Positions 1-11,215 are shown, counted from the stretch's first letter. The stretch is DNA of 64,000 nt from Alisma plantago-aquatica (GCA_963693085.1 OY856409.1:1334221415-1334285414), one strand, 5' to 3'. The notes: generated by a model not told the origin, from the sequence alone. Translations and numbers: made by a program.

Positions 1-2685
1 CGGTTATGTATAGACTACCGGCAGTTGAATAAGGTCACGATCAAGAACAAGTACCCGTTGCCAAGGATAGATGATATGTTTGATCAGTTGTGTGGTGCTA
101 CAGTGTTTTCAAAGATCGATCTACGGTCCGGATATCATCAGTTGAGGATAAAGGCAGATGACATACCAAAGTCAGCTTTTCGGACGAGGTATGGTCACTA
201 CGAGTTCGTGGTTATGCCGTTCGGGCTGACCAATGCACCTGCTGCTTTCATGGACCTGATGAACAGAGTGTTTCGTCCGTTCTTGGATCAATTTGTTGTA
301 GTCTTTATAGATGACATCCTAATCTATAGTCAGGATAGGCTAGAGCATGAGCAACATCTTCATCTAGCATTGACTCTTCTTCTCCAACATCACCTGTATG
401 CCAAGTTCAGTAAGTGTGTGTTCTGGTTGGAGGAAGTGACTTTCTTAGGTCACGTGGTATCTGCTGAAGGAGTCAAAGTAGATCCAAAGAAAGTGGAATC
501 TGTTGCAGATTGGGAATAGCCGAAGACGCCGACAGAGGTTCACAGTTTCTTGGGTTTAGCAGGATACTACCGAAGTTTTATCAAGGACTTCAGTTCAATT
601 GCTTTGCCGATGACGAAGTTGACCAGAAAGGATGTACCTTTTGTTTGGGATGACCGATGTCAACAAGCTTTCCAAAGTTTGAAGGAAAAGTTGACCAGTG
701 CTCCAGTGTTAATCCTGCCAGAACCTGGGAAAGGCTATGTTGTTTTCTGTGATGCTTCCACAAAAGGTTTGGGTTGTGTGCTGATGCAGGAGGATCATGT
801 GGTTTCTTTTTCTTTGCGACAGCTTAAGAAACACGAGGAGAACTATCCGACTCATGATTTGGAGTTGGCAACAGTGGTTCATGCGTTAAAGATTTGGAGA
901 CACTATCTTTATGGGGAAGTGTGTCAGATCTTTACAGATCATAAGAATCTGAAGTACATCTTTTCACAACAAGAGTTGAACATGCGTCAACGTCGGTGGA
1001 TGGAGCTAATCAATGATTACGACTGTACCGTCAAGTATCACCCTGGTAAGGCGAACGTAGTAGCTGATGCGCTTAGCAGAAAGTCTTCTTCTCTCTCTAC
1101 AAATAAGGCACAGTTGAGTTCTCTGGTATGCTACAGACGGGATATGCTTGTTTCTTTGCAACAGATGAATGTGCAGATGGAAGTTTCCCTGTTAGCTGGA
1201 CTTCTAGCACAGACGCAAGTCAACCCTACGTTGAGACAGCAGATTAAAGATGCACAACAAACAAATGATGCAGTGCATTTGATCAGATCAGAGTTGGGCA
1301 GTGAAAAGTGTGATGGGTTCCATGAGTCCGAGGATGGAGTAGTTTGCTATCATAACAGGATGGTGGTCCCCGATGCTGATGAGCTAAGGAAGCTGGTGCT
1401 CGAAGAAGCACACACATCGATGTATGCTATGCATCCAGGTGTCACCAAGATGTACCATAGTCTGAAGGACTTGTACTGGTGGCCACGCTTGAAGAGAGAT
1501 GTGGCTGAGTTTGTGGCTAGATGTGCGGTTTGTCAGCAAGTGAAGGCTGAGCATCAAAAGCCGGTAGGTACGTTGCAACCTCTGTCGATACCGCAGTGGA
1601 AATGGGATCATATAACCATGGATTTCGTAGTTGGTCTACCCAAGACAACTAGAAACCATGATTCCATTTGGGTGATAGTGGACAGATTGATGAAGTCTGT
1701 CCATTTCATACCAGAGAAGACAATATATACAGCTGAGAAGCTCGCTAGAGTGTATGTAGATGAGATAGTACGCTTACATGGTGTGCCAGCAACGATAGTT
1801 TCCGACAGAGGTCCTCAGTTTACAAGTCGTTTTTGGGAACAGTTGCACAGAGCGTTGGGAACGCAGCTGAAGTTCAGTACCGCCTTCCACCCACAGACAG
1901 ATGGACAGACTAAGAGGACTATTCAGACTTTAGAAGATCTCCTTCGAGCTTGTGTTTTGCAGTTTCTAGGCAACTGGGATGTACATCTCAGTTTGATAGA
2001 GTTTGCCTACAACAACAGCTATCGGCGGAGTATTGATATGGCTCCCTATGAGGCATTGTATGGAAGGAAATGCAGATATCCTTTGTGTTGGTACGAATCT
2101 GGTGAATATCAGCTTTTGGGTCCTGAATTAGTATAGTAGACGACAGAAAAGATCAAGGTGATACAACAACAGTTGAAAGCAGCACAGGACAGATAGAAGT
2201 CTTATGCAGACAATCGCCGACGACCTTTGGAGTTTCAGGTGGGAGACAAAGTGTATCTTAAAGTCTCACTGTGGAAAGGTGTGCTGAGGTTTGGTCAGAA
2301 GGGTAAGTTGGCACCCAGGTATATGGGGCCATACCCGGTCATAGCACGTGTTGGTGAGGTAGCTTACAAGCTAGATCTGCCTCCAGAGTTGCATAGGTTA
2401 CATCCAATATTTCATGTCAGTATGCTGAAGAAAAGTCATCTGGATACAGGGACAGTGATACAGCCAGTTGAGGTCGAGCTTGACAAAGATGTGACTTATT
2501 AGGAAGGTCCTATGTTGATCCTTGACAAAAGAGTTAAGAAGCTGAAGAGGAAGGACCTGGTTCTTGTAAAGGTCCTTTGGCATCACCGTGGTGTTGAGGA
2601 AGCCATGTGGGAGCTTGAGGAAGAGATGAGGAGGAAGTATCCCTCGCTTTTCTCTTCGGATTTCGGGGGTAAAATCCCTTTGTAG
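1..2685 (+). pseudogene. pol: Tekay pol: RT-RNase H-integrase-chromodomain, five in-frame TAG stops
   Basis: One reading frame (frame 1) covers the whole segment. RT shows [12 protein letters not shown] and the catalytic FIDDILIYS (about 190-335). RNase H starts near [12 protein letters not shown] (about 748) and includes [10 protein letters not shown] and ADALSRK. Integrase has an HHCC zinc finger (about 1408-1535) and the core D residues in MDFVVGLP (about 1619) and VSDRGPQF (about 1800). The expected catalytic Glu, 35 residues after the second Asp, is Lys (codon AAG, 1912-1914). A chromodomain-like tail (VLWHHRGVEEAMWELE) lies near 2572. Stops at 517, 2134, 2137, 2194 and 2500 are all TAG, and no frameshift occurs. 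At least four sit where relatives have Gln. The enzyme would copy and integrate element RNA, but this copy cannot make a complete active polyprotein. Confidence 0.92.
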
Positions 2686-3234
2686 AGGTTTATGGCTTGT
2701 AAGGACCCTGACCCCCGTTTAGGGCTTACCCTGTTTGTTTTGTCTAAACCTTATGCCTAGTTGCTCACTAATCACCTTTAGTGGTGATTAGGGTTTGGTT
2801 ATGCTTTGAAGGTGCTACTTGCAAATAACCCAAGTCTAGGGTTTTGTGGGCAAGTTTGCCACCTTGTGAGGTGTTTCTCTCTCTCTTTGCTTCCTCTAGG
2901 GTTGAGAGGAAGGCTTGGGCTTGTTTCTTGAGCTTGTTTGGGCCTTGAGGTACCTTGTTTGGGCTTGGATGAGCCTTGTATCGGCCTAAAGGTGCTTGTT
3001 TTGGCCAAGATGAGTGTGTGTCGCCCACGGTAGAGGAGTGTGTCGCTCTTGGAGCAACATGTTGTGTCGCCCATGATGCTTGCCCTAGCTTGACCTTGTT
3101 TGGGTGGACACTTGGAGCTCGTCTTGGACATGTGGATGAGGCTTGATAGAGTGGTGGTTTGAGTTCTAAGACAAGTGTCCCTAGATGAGTGACACCTTGC
3201 CATGCTCCACCTTGTTTTCTCCTCCCTTTCCTTC

Positions 3235-3242
3235 TATATAAG
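3235..3242 (+). promoter_or_regulatory. TATA box of Tekay LTR
   Basis: TATATAAG follows a pyrimidine-rich stretch inside the LTR, the expected place for the element's RNA polymerase II promoter. TGTCGCCCA-type words sit about 170-220 bp upstream. Confidence 0.55.
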
Positions 3243-3358
3243 TGGTTCCTTCCTTAGCTTAAGGTCCCTTTGTCTCCTCTCCCTCTTGTGCACGACACAC
3301 CCCCTCTTCCTTGCTTGTGTTGGCCGATACACCCTTGAAGGAGCAGCTTGGAGGTCGA

Positions 3359-3363
3359 CACAC
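3359..3363. repeat. Target site duplication, left copy (CACAC)
   Basis: CACAC directly precedes the TGATAACACC start of the Athila 5' LTR. The same CACAC directly follows the end of the 3' LTR. A 5-bp duplication is what LTR-retrotransposon integrase produces. Confidence 0.9.
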
Positions 3364-5201
3364 TGATAACACCAAATTTTGTGACGTTTTTGCCCTTTAT
3401 TCCGTTTTCAAAACTGCCCTTTTCTGCTATTTTCCTCTATTTTATTAGCATTTTCGCAATAATTGGCCAAGCAACGCTCTTACTCCAATTTTCCTATCTT
3501 CTACAGAGTTTTCCTTGTTTTTGTGCAAAAAGGCCGATTCCAGCCCACAATAAGTCTAAGCCCGTCTCGGCCTTCCTGTCGCCCGATACAACCCCAGCCC
3601 GACAGGGGCTGGGCGACACAAGGATGCTCGACGGAGAAGGGTGATGTGCGAAAGGAACGTGCCGGCCGATACACCTTCTACCCGACAGGGAGCCAAAGCC
3701 GCATCGATGACCTAGCTCGTCGGGCGACACAACCACCCACCGGCAGGCGTGCTGCCCGCCACGTGACCGATAGCCAGCACCTCACGCCGAGATGCATCTG
3801 TATCGGCCATCCACATCCATCGACCGACGTATGGAGGAGCTACGTGGCGCATCAAGCGCCATAACTCCTTCAACCGCCGCCTATAAATAGCAGCTACAGG
3901 AAGCCGAAAAGACAGTTCGGAAAAGTCGAGAAGTTTAGACATTTCGAAAAACCGGAGAGTTCGGACGAGACATCTCGGATAGTTCGGGGAGCCACCTTCG
4001 AAGGAAGTTGCGAGAGCAAGGATATCGCGCCTCAGCGCTTGTGCCGGGCGACACTAGGCGAGCTTTCCCTCATCCCGAGAGGGAGGGGATGGTTCACTTA
4101 GTGTTGTCCTGGGCGACACTGCGGGCCGATATCGGCCAACGAATATGAGTGACACGAGTGCCCGACAGTAGACTCGTAACTCTTTGCCCAAAACGATATC
4201 GAACCCGATACGCTTCGACCGTCATGCGTGCCGCCCGAGAGGGTGCGCCGCCCGACATAAGCGTATTGGCCAGGGTCCTTGAGCGATACAGTTAGTCGTC
4301 AGTCGGCGCTGCCCGAGAGGGGGTGCCGCCCGAAACTGCTGTATCGGGCTCGGCTCCTGACCGGTATCGGGTAGGAGAGCTACAGTAGTCTCTCGTTCTT
4401 CTACATCAAGAAGGCGACATCTATCTTTAATTTTGTTATTTAAATTCTTTGCTTATGCACTGTATTAAGACCCTTATTGCTTATGGAAATAGATTAGCTT
4501 AATTGCTAGTTGTTTAATGCTTGGTGCCTTATGATTGGGTGACTGCCGTGTTGGATATCTGAGCTCCAGCTTGCATGTTTTGGATTGCGTTTTGCTTAAC
4601 TATCGAATCGTTTTTCCCGTCGCAACCACTTCGAGAGTTGGGTTGTGGCTCTAGTGTTTGGTTCGATTCTGGAGTACGAGAGTGCCCGGAACGGAGTTGT
4701 TTTAGTATCATTCCACTCTAATTGAAGCCCAGCAACATCGAGAGGGGTGTTGAGGCTTGGTTAGAGGCACCCGCTCTGAGAGGAGGGGTGCAGGGTGTTA
4801 CTGCTACCGCTTGTCTTACTGAAGTTTTATCCCTTGCACCTTGCTTTAAGCTCTAGTCTATCTTTCTGTTTCTATTGCATTAAAACCCCTAAAAACTGCT
4901 AAATGAAAAAAATCTTAAATCTTTCTTGTAACTCCAGTTGGAGATAGTTTTCTTTGTTTTAATCGTGACAGCTTGTTGTTCCCCTTGGGGAACATTACTA
5001 TCTCTTTCTACCCACCGGAGTGTAAAGTGCCGATTCAGAGTCGTCAACACGACGCACCTTATCCCTGTGTTCGACCCCGTATGACTACTTCGACCCCGTA
5101 AACAAAGTTGTGGGGGCCTAGAAGGATTCGGGTTATAAATGTAAAAGCTCGACTACCTCAAATACGCCTCCAATTTTAGGACGCGCGATTTAGGCCGGTC
5201 A
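3364..5201 (+). repeat. Athila 5' LTR
   Basis: It runs TGATAACACC ... CCGGTCA and is nearly identical to 12269-14106 at the same length. It contains a TATA box at 3882, a dense series of GCCCGACA / GCCGATA / TATCGGCC words on both sides of it (about 3575-3815 and 4045-4370), and an AT-rich 3' third. Confidence 0.95.
3882..3889 (+). promoter_or_regulatory. TATA box of Athila 5' LTR
   Basis: TATAAATA sits in a GC-rich setting (CCGCCTATAAATAGCAG). The matching box in the 3' LTR is at 12787-12794. Confidence 0.7.
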
Positions 5202-5207
5202 ACTTTT

Positions 5208-5225
5208 TTGCGCCGTTGTCGGGGA
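5208..5225 (+). other. Primer-binding site, tRNA-Asp type
   Basis: TTGCGCCGTTGTCGGGGA lies 6 nt after the 5' LTR. It differs at two positions from TGGCGCCGTTGCCGGGGA, the complement of the plant tRNA-Asp 3' end used by Athila elements. Confidence 0.85.
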
Positions 5226-5965
5226 CAAGGCAAATGGCACTGTTGACAAATCTGAAGCCACTAACTACACTCCCGTGCCTCAAGCTTAGAAATGGGCTTG
5301 ACAGCACTTCTTTTTCTTTTTCTTCTTCTTTAAGCATTATTCTTTGCCTAAACCAAATAACTCCGTGTTCTAACTTGATTTCTCGTGATATTTCAGGTAC
5401 CCTGCAAAGCTGTAACCTGCTCCACCGAGCTTCGATCCATGTCTCGTTGTGAGCAGTCCCTCTCTGAAGGCGAATGTCAGAGCCAAAGCGAGAGGGTGAG
5501 ACGGCCTAATTGGGTTGGTCAGCTTTCCGCCTACATAAAAAGACAGGACACCATTATCAACCAGTTGGTACAGGGGACACTTACCAACCCTGGATCTCTA
5601 AATTCCATGCAACACCAGATGGCGAGTCTGTAGATGCGCCAATGGGAGGTCGATCAACGGTTGGCTCAGATGGCTGCTCTGATGAAGAACCCTACAGGAA
5701 AAACGCTCCCTCACCCCAAAACTGCAGTAATGGCAGTGCTTAGATCAGGAAGGACGGTAGAGCGTGCTGATGAAGCCCCACCAGAACCTGAGCAAGGGTC
5801 CAAGGATGCTATTCCGGCAGGAGGCGAAGGTAGGCCTGCAGAAGCCCAAGAGCCTGCGCCGAGACCGTCCGATGAGCCATCTGGTGGGAGGAATCTTATG
5901 CTCCCAGGATACCGTTCCCGTATAAGCTGATCAAGGCAAATCTGAAAAAGCGGCACGAAAGGTTC
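5226..5965 (+). pseudogene. gag: Athila leader and truncated gag (C-terminal part only)
   Basis: About 160 nt of leader are followed by a short gag relic. Recognisable pieces are QLSAYIKRQDTIINQLVQG (from about 5518) and RQWEVDQRLAQMAALM, then GKTLPHPK..AVLRSGRTVE (about 5698-5760), which matches the region before the Athila protease. The rest is an Ala/Pro/Glu-rich linker. TAG at 5631 sits where Gln is expected. A frame change near 5905 joins to the downstream frame (PFPYKLIKANLKKR). The gag N-terminal matrix and capsid part, normally about 1 kb or more, is missing, so no virus-like particle protein could be made. Confidence 0.75.
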
Positions 5966-6841
5966 ATGGACTCGATCAGGAAGCTGCATCTTGAAGTCCC
6001 CTTCCTTGACGCTTTGGAGGAGATGCCCACATACGCCAAGTTTCTCAAGGATCTAATAATGAAGAAAAGAAGGGGAGGAAGGATAGAGACAGTGTACCTA
6101 GCCTCTACTTCCTCTGCCTTTGTAAAGCACAGCTTGCCAATTAAGAGGAAGGATCTCGGAGCTTTCACAATCCCATTCGCCATCGGGGACAATGTCGAGC
6201 GGAAGGGTCTAGCGGACTTGGGAGCAAGCATCAGCCTCACGCCCCTAAGTTTCGCGCGAAGGATGGGTTTGACCGACATGGTTCGGACCAACATGCGGAT
6301 TGAAGTGGCAGATCACTCCTTCAAGAGACCTGTTGGCATTGTCGAAGATGTGCCGATCAGGGTTGGTGATTTCTTTATTCCATGCGACATCGTCGTCATC
6401 GACATAGCTGAAGATCCCAGATGTCTGATCATCTTCAGACGCCCTTTCTTGGCAACAGGAAGGGCGTTGATTGATGTCTCTGAAGGGATAATCACCTTGA
6501 GGGTCGGAAACAACCATATGGACTTCAAGCTGAAGGAGATCATGAGAGGTCCATCCATGTCTGAATCAGCCTGTTTTGCAGATAGTTACAATAAATTCTG
6601 TGAGGAAATAGAGGAGGATATCCGGACAGTGGACCCCCTCGCAAGGGCAATAAGCTGTCAGGATCCCGACCTCGAGGATCCTGAGATCGTGAGGCATATC
6701 GACCTTTTCAACCTTTCTGACAAAGACTTGCAAGAAGAGGAGGAGGTGGTGAACTCTGCGAAGTATGCCTCCCTTGAGGGAGAACCTCAGGAGGAGACAC
6801 CCAGAGCGAAGCCAGACTTAAAGCATTGCCTGAAGGCCTGA
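5966..6841 (+). CDS. Athila protease region (aspartic protease) and linker to RT
   Basis: The open frame of 291 codons starts inside the Gag-Pol linker (LHLEVPFLDALEEMPTY). The retropepsin-like fold follows: KDLGAFTIPFAIGD, the active-site ADLGASISLTPLSF (from about 6210), GIVEDVPIRVGDFFIPCD and the flap-side segment FRRPFLATGRALIDV (from about 6436). In the family this enzyme cuts the Gag-Pol polyprotein. The initiator Met shown is probably not a natural start, because the protein would be made by fusion from gag. The frame is lost near 6823, where one base appears missing compared with the expected LKPLPEGLKY, shifting to the RT frame. Confidence 0.85.
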   Translation: MDSIRKLHLEVPFLDALEEMPTYAKFLKDLIMKKRRGGRIETVYLASTSSAFVKHSLPIKRKDLGAFTIPFAIGDNVERKGLADLGASISLTPLSFARRMGLTDMVRTNMRIEVADHSFKRPVGIVEDVPIRVGDFFIPCDIVVIDIAEDPRCLIIFRRPFLATGRALIDVSEGIITLRVGNNHMDFKLKEIMRGPSMSESACFADSYNKFCEEIEEDIRTVDPLARAISCQDPDLEDPEIVRHIDLFNLSDKDLQEEEEVVNSAKYASLEGEPQEETPRAKPDLKHCLKA

Positions 6842-7692
6842 AGTACGAATTCTTGGATGAAGAACAGAGGAACCCAGTCATCGTAAACGCCGATCTTTCA
6901 AGCAATCAGCTAGACCGACTCCTTGAGGAGTTAAGACTCCACAGGGGGGCTATAGGATATTCTGTAGATGATATCAAAGGCCTTAGCCCCACCCTTTGCA
7001 TGCATGGCATCAACTTGGATGAATCTGCCAAGCCTCTGGATCAACCCCAGAGGAAGCTGAACCAGATGCTCAAGGATGTCGTCAAGAAAGAGGTAATAAA
7101 GCTTAGGGATGCGGGGATCATTTACCCAATCAGCAACAGCAATTGGGTAAGCTCGATCCACGTAGTACCCAAGAAGGGCGGAATGACTATGGTTAAGGGT
7201 GAGAAGGGTGACGAGGTGGTGGTAAGGACCGTCACCGGTTGGCGAATGTGCATTGATTACCGAAAGCTAAATCAGGCTACAAAAAAGGATCATTTTCCGC
7301 TACCTTTTATTGACCAAGTTCTTGAAAGATTAGTGCATCACGATTATTTTTGTTTTCTTGATGGCTTTTCAGGATTTTACCAGGTACCCATCTTACCCGA
7401 CGATCAGGAGAAAACGACGTTCACCTGCCTTTACGTCACTTATGCCTTCAGAAGGATGCCCTTCGGACTCTGCAACGCCCCCGCCACCTTTCATAGATGC
7501 ATGATATCAATGTTCTCAGATTTTCTAGAAGACATCGTACAAGTTTTCATGGATGATTTCTCTGTCTATGGAAAAGACTTCGATAGCTGTCTAAAGAATC
7601 TGTCGTTGGTCCTTCAAAGGTGCGAGGAGAACAGCCTGGTCCCGAACTGGGAAAAATGTCATGGTACGGGAGGGCATCGTTCTAGGGCATAA
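6826..7692 (+). pseudogene. pol: Athila reverse transcriptase, N-terminal and palm part
   Basis: The frame of 288 codons begins PEGLKYEFLDEEQ. It shows PISNSNWVSSIHVVPKKGGM, the RT motifs WRMCIDYRKLNQATKKDHFP and FLDGFSGFYQVPI, then FRRMPFGLCNAPATF and the catalytic VFMDDFSVYG (about 7545-7575). It ends NWEKCH and then runs out of frame. Relatives continue FMVREG, which here lies in another frame from 7661. CAT repeats at the break suggest a short slippage deletion. RT copies the element RNA into cDNA. Motifs are intact up to the frameshift, but the thumb, RNase H and integrase are cut off. Confidence 0.88.
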
Positions 7693-9784
7693 GATCTCAA
7701 GGCGTGGGATCGAGGTGGATACCAGCAAAGTCGAAGCTATATCTAAACTTCCTCCACCAAAATCCGTCACGGGGATAAGAAGCTTCCTCGGGCACGCCGG
7801 ATATTACCGAAGATTCATCAAGGACTTCTCGAAGATTTCCAAACCGTTGTCCAATCTTCTGGTAAAAGATGCTGAATTTGTTTTCTCTAACGATTGTCTC
7901 AGTGCTTTTCAGGCCCTGAAAAATGTTTTAGTATCACCACCTATCCTTCAAGCGCCAGATTGGGGTTTACCCTTTGAGCTGATGTGCGACGCTAGCGACT
8001 ACGCGGTTGGAGCAGTCCTGGGGCAAAAGAAAGATAAAAAGCACCATGTGATTTGCTACGCTAGTCGCACGTTGGACGAAGCACAGGTAAACTACACAAC
8101 CACCGAGAAGGAGATGCTCACGATCGTCTTCGCGTTTGACAAGTTCAGGTCGTATCTCGTCAGAGCAAAGGTCAAAGTATACACAGATCATGGGGCAATA
8201 AAATACTTAATGCAAAAGAAAGACGCAAAGCCCAAGCTGTTGAGATGGGCCTTGTTGCTCCAAGAGTTCGACCATGAAATTATCGACAAGAAGGGAACGG
8301 AAAATGTGGTCGCAGACCACCTATCGAGGATGGTGGCTGAGAGACAGAAAGGGCCACAAATCAACGACGACTTTACCGATGAAGCTCTTATGTTGGCTGA
8401 AGCTCAAGAAGAAGGTTTGCCCTGGTTTGCAGACATCTGCAATTTTCTTGCTTGTGGAGAGCCGCCTCCTGACATCACCTACAATCAAAAGAAGAAGCTA
8501 TTCGCGGATGCAAAGAATTATTACTGGGATGATCCTCTCCTGTTCAGAAGATGCGCTGACAATTTATACAGGAGGTGCATCCCGGAAGAAGAAACCGCGG
8601 ATATTCTGAAAGGATGCCACGCCTCCCCCTATGGTGGACACCTGGGTAGCGAAAGAACAGCGGCGAAAGTGCTACAGTCAGGTTTCTACTGGCCCTCCTT
8701 ATTTAAAGATGTTGCATAATTTGTAAAAGTTTGCAAAGAGTGCTAGTCAACGGGGAATATAGGGCGGAGGAATGAAATGCCGATGGCTAGCTGGATCGAA
8801 GTGGAAATATTTGACGTATGGGGGATTGATTACATGGGGCTGTTTCCCCCATCCCAGGGGTATCAATACATACTCGTGGCGGTAGACTACGTATCGAAGT
8901 GGGTAGAGGTGGTAGCCACCCAAACATGTGACGCCAAGTTGGTTATCAAGCTTTTCGAGAAGACCATCTTTCCCCGTTTTGGTGTACCGCGCACTGTAAT
9001 AAGCGACGGCGGGTCGCACTTCGGAGAAAGACAGTTCGAGGCGCTCCTACGAAAGTATGGAGTGAAACATAAGATCGCTACGCCCTACCACCCATAGACG
9101 TAGGGGAAGGTAGAGGTCTCAAACAGACAGATCAAGCAGATCTTAGAAAAGACTGTCAACCGCACGCGGAAAGATTGGTCTATGAAACTTGACGACGCAT
9201 TATGGGCCTACCGTACTGCTTACAAGACGCCCATTGGAACCACCCCCTACCAGCTTATCTACGGAAAATCCTGCCATCTGCCTTTGGAATTGGAACACAA
9301 GGCCCTTTGGGCGATCAAGTTCCTAAATATGGATCTAGACAAAGCAGGAGAAAAGAGGTTTTTGCAGCTTCAAGAGCTCGAAGAGCTGAGGATAAACACC
9401 TACGAAAATGCAAAGATCTACAAAGAAAGAACAAAAATGCGGCATGATGCCCACCTTAGGAGAAAGGATGTGAGCGAAGGGGATAAGGTCTTGTTATTCA
9501 AGTCCTCCATTCGTCTTTTTCCTGGAAAGTTACAGACAAGATGGTCGGGACCGTTTACTGTGTCAAAGATATACCCATCAGGAATGATGGAGCTCCGCGA
9601 CAATGATGATCCGACTAAGATCTTCAAGGTGAATGGGCACAGAGTAAAAAGGTTTTATGAAGACAAAGCTTTTGTCAGGAAAGAAGAGATTGACTTGCAG
9701 GATATGGGTACAACCGAAGAGCCTACATCGGTCGAGCTGGCGACGGAAACTTCAGCGCTCCTCGGGAGGCAGCCCGAGTCATAG
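7661..9784 (+). pseudogene. pol: Athila RT thumb-RNase H-integrase, one frame with four stops
   Basis: After the frameshift a single frame runs 708 codons. It holds the RT connection ([19 protein letters not shown]), then RNase H with [41 protein letters not shown] and VADHLSRM. The integrase zinc finger follows (H..GGHLG, then VCKEC after the TAA at 8717). The core has [15 protein letters not shown] and the catalytic Glu in GKVEVSN, spaced D-35-E, so the DDE triad is intact. Stops are TAA at 8717 and TAG at 8744, 9095 and 9101. The first two TAGs fall where Gln is usual. The C-terminal domain after 9400 contains [13 protein letters not shown] and [15 protein letters not shown], and the frame ends naturally at 9784. 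Confidence 0.9.
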
Positions 9785-10020
9785 ATTAGGATGCATTTCT
9801 TTTCTTTGTAAAAACAAACATTATGGACTGAAATAAGGCCCAGAGTCGGTGCACGTGCCTTGCACACCAACTCTTTTGTTTTATGGGCCACCGCTGACTT
9901 TCACGACGCGCTGGAGAGTAATACCATCTGAGGTCGGGGACCCTTCCCCAAACCAATGATGTTTTACCCTTTAGTTGCTTTTTTCGTACACCTTGTTTTG
10001 GTTTTGGCCGCTTACCGCTT
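9785..10020 (+). other. Athila region between integrase and internal GC-rich block
   Basis: No convincing coding sequence was seen. This is ordinary mixed-composition spacer within the element. Confidence 0.4.
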
Positions 10021-10660
10021 GTGTCAGGCGGGACCGTCATGGGCATGGCAAGGGCAGCGGCTGACCTTTGGCTGACCTATGGGACTGCGCGTCTCGGGAG
10101 CGGTGTGACTGAAACGCCCGACGCGCACCCTGTTTTTCCCGTTTTGCCCCCACCAGGGTTCGCTATAAATAGCGAGGAGGGTTCTCCGTGTCGGGCTATC
10201 ATTTTATCCCTTTTTGCCACCTGGAACGCATGTTGTGATCCACCTTTTGCTCGTGTGTCGGCCATCTCGCCTTCGCCCTGGTATCAGGCGATGCCTCCTG
10301 AGAGCAAAGGTATAGCCTGACACACCTTTTGTCCGACACGTTTTCTCTCGCCCGGCACAGGTTTTGTATCGTGTGAGGCGTATCGGCCGGCTAGTTGTTT
10401 TCTTACCGAACGACATGGCTTGTCGCCCGATAGGGTTGTAGACCGACACGTTTATCGGCCGATAACCCTGCCGCCCGACGCCAGTATCTTGTATCGAGCC
10501 GCTTATCGGGTTTACATGACCTGCAGATTTTATATCGCCTGACATGCTTACGCACGACACTCCGGCCTACAGTGCTTTCCCAGATAAACTCATATCGGGT
10601 GGTGAATTGTATCGCGCGGTAACATCATATCGTCTGATCCCTTATCGTCCAGTTTTAAAA
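10021..10660 (+). promoter_or_regulatory. Internal TATA box with GCCCGA/TATCGG array downstream of pol
   Basis: TATAAATA (about 10164-10171) sits in the near-palindrome CGCTATAAATAGCG. About 500 bp follow with repeated CGCCCGACA, GTATCG, TATCGGCC and CCGATA words, the same vocabulary as the Athila LTRs. It could be a second promoter for an env-position transcript or a captured LTR piece. Family-level evidence for either is lacking here, so this is inference. Confidence 0.4.
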
Positions 10661-10726
10661 CAGTTTTTCTTCTTTTTATCTTTCCTGGCCTAACGGGTAA
10701 ATAAATTTTAAATCTAAATAACAGGT

Positions 10727-11215
10727 ATGGCTCGTATGGAGCAAACCTCCGGCCGCGCCAACAAGCACGGCACGGGGATCAGCAACGACTGTCGGGCAGA
10801 AACGGCAACAACAATGAAAGGGGAGATTTTTCTTGATTTGGTAGCTCCAATAGCGAGTCACCTAGTTATCGACCTGTCCCTGGGGTGGTTTATGACCATC
10901 TCTAGGGGCAGCAAGAGTGCGGAAACCAAGGCCTCCGAACAATTTCGGGGCGTTCAGGTTCCGCCCTCTTAAGGGAGAGGGCCCACCCTGACTACACACT
11001 CCTGGGAACTGAACTAAGGAATGATGATCAGTCCTTTTGTTCATGTTCACAACGGAGATTTGGAGAAAGGGAGGGCCAGAAGTGAATTTTGAGGGTTACG
11101 CTCAAGCTCAACCGCTACACCGCCAGAGCGAACCCGCTAGACAACCTCCCAATGGCATGCTGCAACTTTGTAGGAGCATTTTGCAGTACATCAGCAAGCT
11201 AACCCTCACTGGCTA
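10727..11215 (+). pseudogene. Possible relic of Athila env-position ORF
   Basis: A frame starting MARMEQTSGRANKHGTG (10727) follows ACAG, a possible 3' splice site, and ends at 10972. A second short stretch, GYAQAQPLHRQSEPARQPPN, lies around 11094-11155. Athila elements often carry an extra ORF between pol and the 3' LTR. No signal peptide or membrane segment is visible, and I do not recognise the protein. It may be only spacer. Confidence 0.28.

Larger units (their letters stand above)
2698..3363 (+). repeat. Tekay 3' LTR, left fragment
   Basis: It begins TGTAAGGACCCTGACC just after a short purine-containing tract (GAGGTTTATGGCT). This matches, with changes, the pol-tail/LTR junction of the second Tekay-type element on the minus strand (LTR start TGTGAGGCCCCTAACC, end at 39516). 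It holds a TATA box at 3235 and several TGTCGCCCA words just before it. It is cut at 3363 by the Athila insertion and continues at 14107. Confidence 0.7.

Noticed and set aside
1384..1611. Open frame opposite Tekay integrase
   Set aside because: It is the antisense shadow of a well-recognised integrase frame and has no protein-like motif.
3463..3942. Overlapping open frames on both strands in the Athila LTR
   Set aside because: They come from GC-rich LTR words. The same frames reappear in the 3' LTR with substitutions that ignore codon position.
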